Shown piece after piece: positions 24,151-32,293 of a DNA stretch of 64,000 nucleotides. Position 1 is the first letter of the stretch; each line of letters begins with the position of its first letter. The stretch lies in assembly GCA_040219085.1 (NCBI GenBank), contig JAVJTC010000024.1:1-64000 (forward strand), given 5' to 3'. A program made the translations under genes and the position numbers. Source of the stretch: Acidimicrobiales bacterium (lineage in GTDB: Bacteria > Actinomycetota > Acidimicrobiia > Acidimicrobiales > JAVJTC01). The notes beneath the pieces were generated by a model that was given only the letters and a program-made list of their open reading frames with translations, searched no databases and was not told the DNA's origin.

Positions 24151-24990
24151 GTGAAGGCCCGAGCCCGCGAACTCGCGATCCGGCTCGTCCGGGCGATCAC
24201 CGCCCACTACACGATGCTCGTCTCGGCCGGAGTCGCGTTCTACTCCATGCTCGCGCTGGTGCCCGGGGTCATCGCGCTGGTGACCGTGTACAGCTTCTTC
24301 TCGAGCCCCGCACAGGTCGAGGACCAGCTCGCGCCACTGACCGACGCCCTCCCCCAGGAGGTCGCCGACCTCGTCATCCGCCAGCTGACGAACGCCACGT
24401 CGCTGACCAACGGTCGCATCACGCTGGGGTTGCTCGTGAGTGCACTCGCCGTGATCTGGGCGATGTCGAACGCGATGAACGCCCTCGTCATGTCGATCCG
24501 AATAGCGCATGAGGCGCCGAGTCCCCACAACTGGATTCAGGGTCGGATCTTCGCGATCGAGGTGAGCCTGCTGTCGATCCTGAGCGCCGCGGCGATCCTT
24601 TGGTTGGTGGCGATCACACCGCGTGCCGCATCGACGTGGGGACTGGGCGACCAGGTCAGGATCGTCATCGCGATCGTCCGCTGGCCACTCGCCGTCGCCG
24701 CATCCGTCGTGGGGCAGTCCCTTCTCTACCGGCTCGTCCTCGGGAGGGCCCCCGCCGGCCTCCGTGGGATCGCGACGCCGGGATCGGCCGTGGCGACCGC
24801 CGTGTGGATCGGCGGGACGTTCGCGCTCGCGCAGCTCGCCGCCGAACTTGGCAGCGCGGAATCCGTCTTCGGCTCGCTCGGCACAGTGGCAGCCCTGCTC
24901 GGGTGGTTGTACCTCTCCGCTTTCTCGGTCCTGTTCGGCGCGGAGATCGACGCGCAACTCCAGCAGATGAACGCCGACCACTCGTCATGA
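24151..24990 (+). CDS. YihY/virulence factor BrkB-family membrane protein
   Basis: 279 residues with six membrane helices. HYTMLVSAGVAFYSMLALVPGVIALVTVYSFF (about 20-50) is the family signature. The second half has ATAVWIGGTFALAQLAAELGS and GWLYLSAFSVLFGAEIDAQL. The family is an inner-membrane protein of unsettled role; the older ribonuclease BN label is wrong for it. The start is GTG 24151, 2 nt after the F420 enzyme stop. Confidence 0.8.
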   Translation: MKARARELAIRLVRAITAHYTMLVSAGVAFYSMLALVPGVIALVTVYSFFSSPAQVEDQLAPLTDALPQEVADLVIRQLTNATSLTNGRITLGLLVSALAVIWAMSNAMNALVMSIRIAHEAPSPHNWIQGRIFAIEVSLLSILSAAAILWLVAITPRAASTWGLGDQVRIVIAIVRWPLAVAASVVGQSLLYRLVLGRAPAGLRGIATPGSAVATAVWIGGTFALAQLAAELGSAESVFGSLGTVAALLGWLYLSAFSVLFGAEIDAQLQQMNADHSS

Positions 24991-25001
24991 CGCGCGCGAC
25001 G

Positions 25002-25033
25002 CGCCACGACCCCCCGTGAGGAGGGTCGTGGCG
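25002..25033. terminator. Hairpin between convergent yihY-like and hsp20 genes
   Basis: CGCCACGACCC (25002-25012) pairs with GGGTCGTGGCG (25023-25033), an 11-bp perfect stem with a 10-nt loop. It sits in the 81-nt gap between two convergent genes and has no T-tract, so it is a plausible bidirectional terminator or mRNA 3' stabiliser. Confidence 0.5.
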
Positions 25034-25071
25034 ACGTTCGACAGAGTTCGGCGGGCAGGCCGCCGACGCGG

Positions 25072-25476
25072 TCAGCTGGCTGCCTCGACCGGCTGGGCGC
25101 CGGAACTCTCGGAAATGGTGATCGCCTTCGGCTTGGCCTCGTCGGCCACCGGAATGGCCAACGTGAGAACACCGTTCTCGAGCTTCGCCTTCAACTGGTC
25201 GGTCGCCAGGTTGTCACCCACGACGAACTGACGCGAGAAGACGCCCTGGCTCCGCTCGGAGGCGAGCACCCGTTCGTCGTTCGTCTTGGGCCAGCTACGA
25301 CGGACGCTCAGGTCGATCTGGTTGCGTTCGACGGTCAACTCGATGTCCTCACGGGTGACACCCGGGACGTCGACGTACACGAGAACCTCCTCGTCGGAAC
25401 GCACGGCGTCCATGGCGAGCATTCGGCGGTCACGACGGGTGAGGCGGTCGAGCTCTTCGAAGGGGTCTGTTCTCAT
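25072..25476 (-). CDS. Hsp20-type small heat-shock protein (second copy)
   Basis: 134 residues: MRTDPFEELDRLTRR, then an alpha-crystallin domain (about 28-118) with LVYVDVPGVTREDIELTVERNQIDLSV, VFSRQFVVGDNLATDQLKAKLENGVLTLAIPV, ending in a flexible tail. It is much closer to canonical Hsp20 (the ENGVLTLAIPV strand and a PIxI-like AIPV) than the first copy at 17 kb. A cytosolic holdase. It is divergent from the Mrp operon, and a palindrome lies 15-28 nt upstream of its ATG. Confidence 0.85.
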   Translation of the reverse strand: MRTDPFEELDRLTRRDRRMLAMDAVRSDEEVLVYVDVPGVTREDIELTVERNQIDLSVRRSWPKTNDERVLASERSQGVFSRQFVVGDNLATDQLKAKLENGVLTLAIPVADEAKPKAITISESSGAQPVEAAS

Positions 25477-25490
25477 GAACAAGGTGTGGT

Positions 25491-25504
25491 CACTCCTGGG
25501 AGTG
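25491..25504. promoter_or_regulatory. Palindrome CACTCC-TG-GGAGTG upstream of hsp20
   Basis: A perfect 6+6 palindrome with a 2-nt centre, 15-28 nt before the hsp20 ATG on the minus strand. It does not match the CIRCE or HAIR consensus, so it would be an operator for an unidentified regulator, or it may supply the GGAGTG purine run as a distant ribosome site. Confidence 0.35.
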
Positions 25505-25633
25505 TTCAGCGGACTTACGTCTACAGGCATGCCCACACGACGCTGGTCCGAAACACCCAAACCGAAGACCTCAGGAGGCAGGTCGTCCTCGAAGTACTGA
25601 CCCGGATTGGTCCGGAGCGCCCCCCTCGCTCGG

Positions 25634-25639
25634 TAGCCT
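25634..25639 (+). promoter_or_regulatory. -10 box TAGCCT, candidate promoter of the mrp operon
   Basis: The only TANNNT hexamer of good quality in the 230-nt interval, about 67 nt before the proposed CTG start of mrpA. The leader would carry the GGAGT ribosome site at 25696-25700. Confidence 0.35.
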
Positions 25640-25706
25640 TCGGACTCGGAACGCCGGGAAGCCTGGTCGGCACCCGCCCGACCGACCCCGTCCACGGAGT
25701 CCTCAA

Positions 25707-28019
25707 CTGGCTGCGCTGATCCTCGCCCATGTCGTCGCCGCACTCGGCTTCGGCTTCGCGCGTCGCCTCGGACCCCGGGCGATGCTCATCGGCGCGCTCC
25801 CGACCGGCGCCACCTTCATCTGGCTCCTCACGAAACTGTCGACGGTCCTCGACGGCGGCGTCGTGCGGGACGAGATCACCTGGGTCGAGCCGCTGGGCCT
25901 GGACCTCAGCCTGCGCCTCGACGCGTACGCCTGGGTGATGGCGAGCCTCGTATCGGGGGTCGGCGTCCTCGTGTTCGTCTACGCGTCGCGCTACTTCGGG
26001 GAGCGGGCGGGGTTGACCCGCCTCGGGGGAACCCTCACGACCTTCGCGGGAGCGATGCTCGGGCTCGTCCTGGCCGACGGCGTGCTCGGCCTGTTCGTGT
26101 TCTGGGAGTTGACCTCGATCACGTCGTATCTGCTCGTCGGTACCGACGATGCAAAGGCGGAGGCCCGGGCAGCCGCTCGTCAGGCGCTGGTGATCACCAG
26201 CAGCGGCGCACTCGCCCTTCTCGCCGGCCTCGTGATCCTGGGTCAGGGCGCAGGTGACTACTCGATCTCCGCGATCCTCGAGAACCCGCCGACCGGCGCC
26301 GCCGCGACGACCGCGGCGTTCCTCGTCCTCATCGGCGCGGCGACCAAGTCCGCTCAGTTGCCGTTCCACGCGTGGCTGCCCGGCGCGATGGCGGCGCCGA
26401 CCCCGGTCAGCGCGTACCTCCACTCGGCGACGATGGTGAAGGCGGGCGTGTACCTGATCGGTCGGGTCGCACCGGCGTTCGCAGCCACCTACGCCGGCTG
26501 GCGCCCGACCGCCGTCGCCCTCGGCGCCGTCACCATGATCGTCGGCGGGGCGATCGCGCTGCGACAGACCGACCTCAAGCGGCTCCTCGCCTACGGCACC
26601 ATCAGCCAGCTCGGCTTCATGGTGCTGCTGCTCGGAGCGGGCGTCCCCGAGCTGACCTTCGCGGGCACCGCACTGCTGCTGGCCCACGGGATGTTCAAGT
26701 CGTCGCTGTTCCTCGTCGCGGGGATCGTCGACCACCAGGCCCACTCGCGCGATATCCGACGCCTCACGGGGATGGGCCGCCTGCTCCCCGTCACGGCCAT
26801 CGCCGGCACCGCGGCGGCCGTGTCCATGGCCGGCATCCCTCCGCTGTTCGGATTCGTGTCCAAGGAGGTCGCGCTCGACGCCACCTGGACCTACCTGCCC
26901 GGCCAGGCGGAACTGACCGCCATCGCGATCGTCGTGGGGTCCGCGCTGACACTCGCATACGGCACCCGTTTCGTCTACGGCGCGTTCGCGACGAAACGAC
27001 CCGACGAACTCGACGGTGAACCCGTCGACACGGCGACACGGCCCCACCCTCTTCTCGTCACCGCCGCCGTCATCCCGGCCGCGGCGGGACTCGCATTCGG
27101 CCTGGTCCCCCTGCAGCTGGAGAGCCTGGTCCTCGAGGCGACGGCCTCTGTCGGTCCCGAGGTCGAAAAGCACCTCGCACTGTGGACCGGATTCAAACCG
27201 GCGCTGTGGCTGTCCGTCGCCGCGATCACCAGCGGCGTGGTCGTCTGGTTCGTGTGGCGTGCCGTGGAGGCTCGGGCCAGCCACGTGCGCTTCCCCCTCG
27301 ACGCCGGTCGTGTGTTCGAGATGATGATGAACGGCGTGTCGCGGCTGGCGAACCGGACGGCGGCGATCAGCCAGTCGGGCGCTCTGCCCGTCTACCTGAG
27401 CATCATCTTGATGACGGCGGTCATCGCCCCCACATCGGCCCTGATCGACGCGCCGTTCCCCGACGATCTGACGTTCGCGGAGAACGGCGTCCAGGTCGTG
27501 GCCGCGGCCGTGGCGATGGCCGCAGCGCTGGGGACGGCGATCGCCACCCGGCGCTTCGTGGCCGTCATGGCGCTGGGCGCCGTCGGGTTCGCCGTGGCGG
27601 TGCTGTTCCTCGTGCAGGGGGCGCCGGACCTGGCTCTGACCCAGTTCCTCGTCGAGACCCTCTCGGTCGTTCTCTTCGTCCTGGTCCTGCGGCACCTTCC
27701 CGAACGGTTCAAGTCGTCACCGTTCACGTTCCAGCCGATCGTGCGGGCCCTCGTCGCCGTCTCCGTCGGCGTGTTCGTCACCTTCTTCGTGCTCATCGCC
27801 GCCGGATCCCGCACCGCCGACCCGGTGTCGGACGAACAGCTCGCCCGAGCCCTCCCCGACGGTGGGGGACGCAACGTCGTCAACGTGATCCTCACCGACA
27901 TCCGTGCGCTCGACACGCTGGGCGAGATCACCGTTCTGGTCGTCACCGCCATCGGAATCGCGAGTCTCGTACTCGCTGTCCGACGGGACCGCGCGGCCGA
28001 CCGGGAGCCCGCGCGATGA
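25707..28019 (+). CDS. mrpA: Mrp Na+/H+ antiporter subunit A (probable CTG start)
   Basis: 770 residues if begun at CTG 25707. ND5-like core helices carry VFWELTSITSYLLVG and TKSAQLPFHAWLPGAMAAPTPVSAYLHSATMVKAGVYL (about residues 210-250) with the family's Glu and Lys residues. The C-terminal third is the MrpA-specific extension. The frame is open and membrane-like (ALILAHVVAALGFGFARRLG) well before the first ATG (25782) and contains no ATG, GTG or TTG there. CTG 25707 has GGAGT six nt upstream and gives the normal first helix. MrpA is the proton/Na+ channel subunit of the inner-membrane Mrp complex. ATGA overlap with mrpB. Confidence 0.88.
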   Translation: MAALILAHVVAALGFGFARRLGPRAMLIGALPTGATFIWLLTKLSTVLDGGVVRDEITWVEPLGLDLSLRLDAYAWVMASLVSGVGVLVFVYASRYFGERAGLTRLGGTLTTFAGAMLGLVLADGVLGLFVFWELTSITSYLLVGTDDAKAEARAAARQALVITSSGALALLAGLVILGQGAGDYSISAILENPPTGAAATTAAFLVLIGAATKSAQLPFHAWLPGAMAAPTPVSAYLHSATMVKAGVYLIGRVAPAFAATYAGWRPTAVALGAVTMIVGGAIALRQTDLKRLLAYGTISQLGFMVLLLGAGVPELTFAGTALLLAHGMFKSSLFLVAGIVDHQAHSRDIRRLTGMGRLLPVTAIAGTAAAVSMAGIPPLFGFVSKEVALDATWTYLPGQAELTAIAIVVGSALTLAYGTRFVYGAFATKRPDELDGEPVDTATRPHPLLVTAAVIPAAAGLAFGLVPLQLESLVLEATASVGPEVEKHLALWTGFKPALWLSVAAITSGVVVWFVWRAVEARASHVRFPLDAGRVFEMMMNGVSRLANRTAAISQSGALPVYLSIILMTAVIAPTSALIDAPFPDDLTFAENGVQVVAAAVAMAAALGTAIATRRFVAVMALGAVGFAVAVLFLVQGAPDLALTQFLVETLSVVLFVLVLRHLPERFKSSPFTFQPIVRALVAVSVGVFVTFFVLIAAGSRTADPVSDEQLARALPDGGGRNVVNVILTDIRALDTLGEITVLVVTAIGIASLVLAVRRDRAADREPAR

Positions 28020-28438
28020 ACCGGTGGCGCGACTCGCTCATCCTGCGGACCTCGATCCAGGCGGTCTTCCCGTTGGCTGTCGTGGTCTCACTGTTCCTGC
28101 TCTTCGCGGGCCACAACGCCCCCGGCGGGGGTTTCGTGGCCGGCCTGGTCGCCGGGGCCGCCCTCGTCATGCGCCCCGCCGGTGACCTGGACCGGGTCGT
28201 GCCGATACCGGCGCCGGTGGTACTGGGCACGGGTCTCGTCATCGCCACCGCCACCGCTCTGGCGGGGTTCTGGAGCGGGGACGAACTGCTCGACGCCGGC
28301 AAGTTCGAAGAGGACCTCCCCGTCCTCGGCGTCGTGAAGGCCACGTCGGCGCTTCCCTTCGACATCGGCGTCTACCTCGTAGTGGTCGGCCTGGTGCTCA
28401 CCGCGCAGCGTTTCCTCGGCGAGGAAGAGCGGCGATGA
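28016..28438 (+). CDS. mrpB: Mrp antiporter subunit B
   Basis: 140 residues with four membrane helices; SIQAVFPLAVVVSLFLLFAGHNAPGGGFVAGLVAGAALVM (about 12-52) is the MnhB/MrpB signature. It is a small subunit docking on MrpA. It overlaps mrpA and mrpC by 4 nt each, so all subunits are made from one coupled message. The C-terminus faces the cytoplasm by the charge pattern (RFLGEEERR). Confidence 0.9.
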   Translation: MNRWRDSLILRTSIQAVFPLAVVVSLFLLFAGHNAPGGGFVAGLVAGAALVMRPAGDLDRVVPIPAPVVLGTGLVIATATALAGFWSGDELLDAGKFEEDLPVLGVVKATSALPFDIGVYLVVVGLVLTAQRFLGEEERR

Positions 28439-28896
28439 TCGTCCTGCTCGCCATCACCTCGGGCGTCCTGTTCGCCGCGGGCACCTACCTGATCCTCCAG
28501 CGTGCTCTCACACGGGTCGTGATCGGAATCGCCATCCTCGGCCACGGAGCGAACCTCCTCCTGCTGGCCTCCGGCGGAAGGGCCGGTCAGGCGCCGTTCG
28601 TCTCCGCCGAAGGGGTGAGCGAGGGGTTCAGCGACCCGCTCCCCCAGGCACTCGCACTCACCGCGATCGTGATCACCTTCGGCGTGGGGGCGTTCCTGTT
28701 GACGCTCGCCTACCGGAGCTGGACGCTGACCCACGACGACGAGGTGGAGAACGACATCGAGGACAGGCGCATCGCCCGCCGTCGGCGCGAGAGCGACGAG
28801 TTCCGCCACCCCGGCGACGCCGACGTCGTCGAAGACAAGCCGACCGGCGGGGAACTCCCGGCGGACAGCAGCGGAAGCCCAGGGGCCGGATCGTGA
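28435..28896 (+). CDS. mrpC: Mrp antiporter subunit C
   Basis: 153 residues, NuoK-like: three helices, with LTRVVIGIAILGHGANLLLLASGG (about 24-47) and DPLPQALALTAIVITFGVGAFLLTLAYR (about 64-91), including the typical PLPQALxLTAIVI motif. An unusual charged tail of about 50 residues (DDEVENDIEDRRIARRRRESDE...) follows the last helix. MrpC partners MrpD in the complex. Confidence 0.9.
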   Translation: MIVLLAITSGVLFAAGTYLILQRALTRVVIGIAILGHGANLLLLASGGRAGQAPFVSAEGVSEGFSDPLPQALALTAIVITFGVGAFLLTLAYRSWTLTHDDEVENDIEDRRIARRRRESDEFRHPGDADVVEDKPTGGELPADSSGSPGAGS

Positions 28897-30428
28897 ACTT
28901 CGTCGTCACGATCCCCATCGTCATCCCCCTACTCGCTGCAGGCGTGTCCCTGGCGCTGTTCCGTCGACCGCTGCTACAGCGGGCCATGAGCGTGGTGGTG
29001 CTCAGCGCGTCGCTGGCAGCGTCGATCGCGGTGCTCGTGAGGGTGGCCGAGCAGGGCTTCATCGTCGTCGATCTCGGCGGCTGGGGTGCTCCGGTGGGGA
29101 TCACCCTCGTCGCCGACAGGTTCGCGGCGATCATGCTCGTCGCGTCGACGACGATGGTGCTCGGCGTGCTCGTGTTCTCCATCGGACACCCACGCACCCG
29201 GGACGAGGGATTCGTCTTCCACCCCGTCTACCTGATCCTGTCGACGGGGATCGCGCTCTCGCTGCTGACAGGCGATCTGTTCAATCTCTTCGTCGCGTTC
29301 GAGATCATGCTGAGCGCGAGCTTCGTGCTTCTGACACTCGGCGGCCGGCGCGAGCAGATCCGGCCTGCCATGACCTATGTCGTCATCAGCCTCGTGGCCT
29401 CGACACTGTTCGTCGCGTCTGTGGGTCTCGTCTACGCGGCGACCGGCACGGTGAACATGGCAGACCTCGCGGTCCGCCTCGAGGACATCCCCGAACCGGT
29501 GCGCGACGCGCTCGGCCTGCTCCTGCTCGTCGTCTTCGGCGTCAAGGCCGCCATCTTCCCGCTGTTCTTCTGGCTACCGGACTCGTATCCGACCGCGCCC
29601 GCGCCAGTCACAGCCATCTTCGCCGGGCTACTCACGAAGGTGGGCGTGTACGCGATAATCCGCACCCAGACGCTGCTGTTCCAGCCCGACGGACCGTCGA
29701 CACTGCTGCTCGTGTGCGCGGGCGCCACGATGATCGTCGGTGGTCTCGGGGCGCTGGCCCAGGACGACGTGAAGCGGATCCTGTCGTTCCACATCATCAG
29801 CCAGATCGGCTACATGATCATGGGTCTGGGGTTCTTCACCGTGGCCGGGATCGCCGCGGCCATCTACTACGTCGTGCACAACATCGTCATCAAGACGACC
29901 CTGTTCCTGGTGGGCGGGTTGATCGAGCTGCGGTGCGGGACCGGCTCACTGCCGAGGATCCACGGCCTCCTGCACCGGGCGCCGGTGACGGCCGCGTTCT
30001 TCGGCCTGTCGGCCCTGAGCCTCGCCGGCCTCCCGCCGTTCTCCGGGTTCGTCGGCAAGCTGGCACTCGTGCAGGCCGGGACCGAGACCGGTAGCTGGGC
30101 GATCATCGCCGCGGCACTCTTCGCCGGGCTGCTCACGCTCATGTCCATGACGAAGATATGGGCCGGCGTGTTCTGGGGCGAGCCCCAGATCGAGGAGGAT
30201 CCCGAAGAGGTCCCGACGGTGGCCGGCGTCGTGTGGGCCCCGCCACGGGAGGCGACGGGGCTGGAACGGCTGACGCCGGGCCGACTCATGCTCGCCACCA
30301 CCGGTGTGTTCGTCGCGATCGGTCTCGCCCTCGCCATCGGCGCCGGTCCGTTCTACGGCCTGGTCGAGGACGCCGCCGCCGACGTCGCCGACCCGGCGAG
30401 GTACGTCGAGGCGGTGCTCGGGCGATGA
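28893..30428 (+). CDS. mrpD: Mrp antiporter subunit D
   Basis: 511 residues, ND4/NuoM-like antiporter subunit with about 14 helices. Conserved sites include the Glu in FVAFEIMLSASFVLL (about 133-147) and the Lys residues in FGVKAAIFPLFFWLPDSYPTAPAPV (about 213-237) and AGLLTKVGVYAIIR. It is the second ion-translocating subunit of Mrp. GTG 28893 overlaps the mrpC stop (GTGA). Confidence 0.92.
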   Translation: MNFVVTIPIVIPLLAAGVSLALFRRPLLQRAMSVVVLSASLAASIAVLVRVAEQGFIVVDLGGWGAPVGITLVADRFAAIMLVASTTMVLGVLVFSIGHPRTRDEGFVFHPVYLILSTGIALSLLTGDLFNLFVAFEIMLSASFVLLTLGGRREQIRPAMTYVVISLVASTLFVASVGLVYAATGTVNMADLAVRLEDIPEPVRDALGLLLLVVFGVKAAIFPLFFWLPDSYPTAPAPVTAIFAGLLTKVGVYAIIRTQTLLFQPDGPSTLLLVCAGATMIVGGLGALAQDDVKRILSFHIISQIGYMIMGLGFFTVAGIAAAIYYVVHNIVIKTTLFLVGGLIELRCGTGSLPRIHGLLHRAPVTAAFFGLSALSLAGLPPFSGFVGKLALVQAGTETGSWAIIAAALFAGLLTLMSMTKIWAGVFWGEPQIEEDPEEVPTVAGVVWAPPREATGLERLTPGRLMLATTGVFVAIGLALAIGAGPFYGLVEDAAADVADPARYVEAVLGR

Positions 30429-30949
30429 AGCGGCGACTGTCCCGACCAGGTATGGCTCTCAGCGTGATCGCGCTGTGGGTCGCGCTGTGGGGTGACCTCA
30501 CGTGGGCGAACATCGCGTCGGGCGTCGCGGTGTCCCTCGCCGTCCTCGTGGTCAGCCCGACAGGAACCAGCGGCGTCCGGATCCGGCCGCTCGGCGCGCT
30601 GCGCTTCGGTCTGGTCTTCTTGCTGAAGCTCGTCGAGTCAACCTTCGTCGTGGCGTGGGAGGTCGTCACGCCGAAGAACCGGATACGGGAGGCCATCGTC
30701 GCGGTCCCGCTGGGCGACCTACCCGACGTCGTCGTCACCGCCGCCGCCAACGCCGTCTCGCTCACACCGGGAACGCTCACCCTCGAGGTGGTGCGGGACC
30801 CGACCGTCATGTACGTCCACGTCCTGCACCTCGACTCGGTGGAGGGCGCCCGCGAGGCCGTCTACGCCATGGTGGACCTCGCCTGCGGCGCCTTCGGCTG
30901 CCCCGTGCCGGTTCGGGTCGACACACGACTCGCTGAGGAGTCACCGTGA
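30425..30949 (+). CDS. mrpE: Mrp antiporter subunit E
   Basis: 174 residues. Two or three N-terminal helices, then a cytosolic domain with VAVPLGDLPDVVVTAAANAVSLTPGTLTLEV (about 95-125), the MnhE signature, and MYVHVLHLD. It is needed for a stable complex and docks on subunit A or D. ATG 30425 overlaps the mrpD stop by 4 nt. Confidence 0.9.
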   Translation: MKRRLSRPGMALSVIALWVALWGDLTWANIASGVAVSLAVLVVSPTGTSGVRIRPLGALRFGLVFLLKLVESTFVVAWEVVTPKNRIREAIVAVPLGDLPDVVVTAAANAVSLTPGTLTLEVVRDPTVMYVHVLHLDSVEGAREAVYAMVDLACGAFGCPVPVRVDTRLAEESP

Positions 30950-31206
30950 ACACCGTCACCGCTGTCGCCTTCGCCGCGCTCGCCGTATCGGCCCTCCTGT
31001 GTGTGCTCAGGCTGCTACGGCCGTCGAACCTGGCAGACAGGGTGGTCGCGCTCGATCTGCTCGTCCTCGTCGTCATCATGGGCGTCGCGGTGAACATCAC
31101 CCGCACCGGGGACGGGATCTTCGCCGACCTGTTGCTCGTGGCGTCACTCCTCGCGTTCGTCGCAACCGTCGTCACCGCCCGCTTCATCGAGGACCGCGGG
31201 GCATGA
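30946..31206 (+). CDS. mrpF: Mrp antiporter subunit F
   Basis: 86 residues, three helices: VTAVAFAALAVSALLCVLRLLRPSN, then LADRVVALDLLVLVVIMGVAVNI with the conserved DRVVALD motif, then ADLLLVASLLAFVATVVTARFIE. In Bacillus the F subunit is also linked to bile-salt export. GTG 30946, GTGA overlap with mrpE. Confidence 0.9.
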   Translation: MNTVTAVAFAALAVSALLCVLRLLRPSNLADRVVALDLLVLVVIMGVAVNITRTGDGIFADLLLVASLLAFVATVVTARFIEDRGA

Positions 31207-31586
31207 GCGCTGTCGACATCACGGCGTCCGTGTTCGTGCTCACCGGCGTGGCCCTCAGCGTCCTGGCTGCGATCGGACTGCACCGATTCGGCGACGTCTT
31301 CGCGCGCATGCACTCCGCGACGAAGCCCGCCACGCTCGGTCTGGTCATGGTGATCATCGGCGCGGGCATGCGAGCGGACGACCCCGAGACGGCGGTGAAA
31401 CTCGCTCTCGTCGCGATCATCCAGTTCATCACCGCACCGATCGGCGCCCACATGGTCGGACGGGCCGCGTACCAGGCCGGGGTCGAGCTGAGCGACGAGA
31501 CGGCGGTGGACGAGCTCGCCGACGGGGTCATCGGCGACGGTGGCCAGGGACTGGCCGAACAGCGCCGGAGGCGCCACAGCAGCTGA
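31203..31586 (+). CDS. mrpG: Mrp antiporter subunit G
   Basis: 127 residues, three helices. LSVLAAIGLHRFGDVFARMHSATKPATLGLVMVIIGAG (about 19-56) is the MnhG/PhaG signature, and FITAPIGAHMVGRAAY follows. The tail after residue 90 is hydrophilic. Last gene of the seven-gene operon; the next gene has its own promoter. Confidence 0.92.
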   Translation: MSAVDITASVFVLTGVALSVLAAIGLHRFGDVFARMHSATKPATLGLVMVIIGAGMRADDPETAVKLALVAIIQFITAPIGAHMVGRAAYQAGVELSDETAVDELADGVIGDGGQGLAEQRRRRHSS

Positions 31587-31591
31587 GCGCG

Positions 31592-31597
31592 TAGGTT
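31592..31597 (+). promoter_or_regulatory. -10 box TAGGTT of the EthD gene (leaderless)
   Basis: Six nt before ATG 31604; the in-frame GTG 31598 directly after the box is therefore rejected. Confidence 0.5.
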
Positions 31598-31603
31598 GTG
31601 GCG

Positions 31604-32272
31604 ATGATCACCCGTGTCGGAATGGCGCCCCGGGCCGCAGGCCTCACCTACGAGACGTGTCAGGAACACTGGCGCAACGAACACGCCGGCCTCGCCGGTC
31701 AGCTCGTGGGCCTCCGCAGCTACATCCAGAACCACTCGGTTCTCGTCGACGGTCTGCCCCTGTTCCCCTATCCCGGTTTCGACGCGTGCTCCGAGCTCAG
31801 CTTCGACGACATCGCGTCGATGGACGCCGCCTTCGCATCGGAGCACTACCGCAGCGCGGTGACGGCGGACGAGTTCTCCCTCATCGACAAGTCACGCTGG
31901 ACGATGCTGTTGACCCACCGTCGGGTGATCATCGACAGCGAGGTTCCCGACGACGCGGTGAAGCTTCTCTCGTTCCTGCCGCTGCACCCGAACTCGACGC
32001 CGGAGGGTCTCGAGGAGGTCCTCACCGGTCGGTACGCCGCGGTGGTGTCCGACGCCGAACCGCTGCGGCACCACCAACTGGTCGTCGACACCGCCGCGCA
32101 CGAGGGGCGTGTGGCGCCGATCTGCGCGGCCGTCGACCAGATCTGGTTCCCCGATGTCGCGACCGGCCTCGAGTTCGTGAAGGGCGAGATCGGTCATGAA
32201 GCGAGCTACGAGCTTGCGGGCGTGACATTCGGCGTCGAGCGCCTCCTCGCCCGGCCGAACCGGGTCGTGTAG
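31604..32272 (+). CDS. EthD-domain protein
   Basis: 222 residues. ITRVGMAPRAAGLTYETCQEHWRNEHAGLAGQLVGLRSYIQNH (1-45) is the EthD ferredoxin-like dimeric alpha+beta barrel signature. A second weaker half (about 105-215, KLLSFLPLHPNSTPEGLEEVL) resembles a duplicated domain, giving a pseudo-dimer. EthD proteins accompany P450-type ether degradation, but this fold is used widely and no partner is adjacent. Function unassigned. Confidence 0.68.
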   Translation: MITRVGMAPRAAGLTYETCQEHWRNEHAGLAGQLVGLRSYIQNHSVLVDGLPLFPYPGFDACSELSFDDIASMDAAFASEHYRSAVTADEFSLIDKSRWTMLLTHRRVIIDSEVPDDAVKLLSFLPLHPNSTPEGLEEVLTGRYAAVVSDAEPLRHHQLVVDTAAHEGRVAPICAAVDQIWFPDVATGLEFVKGEIGHEASYELAGVTFGVERLLARPNRVV

Positions 32273-32293
32273 CTCAGGCTCCGAGTTCGCGCC

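Noticed and set aside
25521-27695. 724-codon open frame antisense to mrpA
   Set aside because: Composed of Arg/Glu/His/Gly-rich low-complexity sequence, the usual shadow of a high-GC gene with G/C third positions. The sense frame is a clear MrpA.
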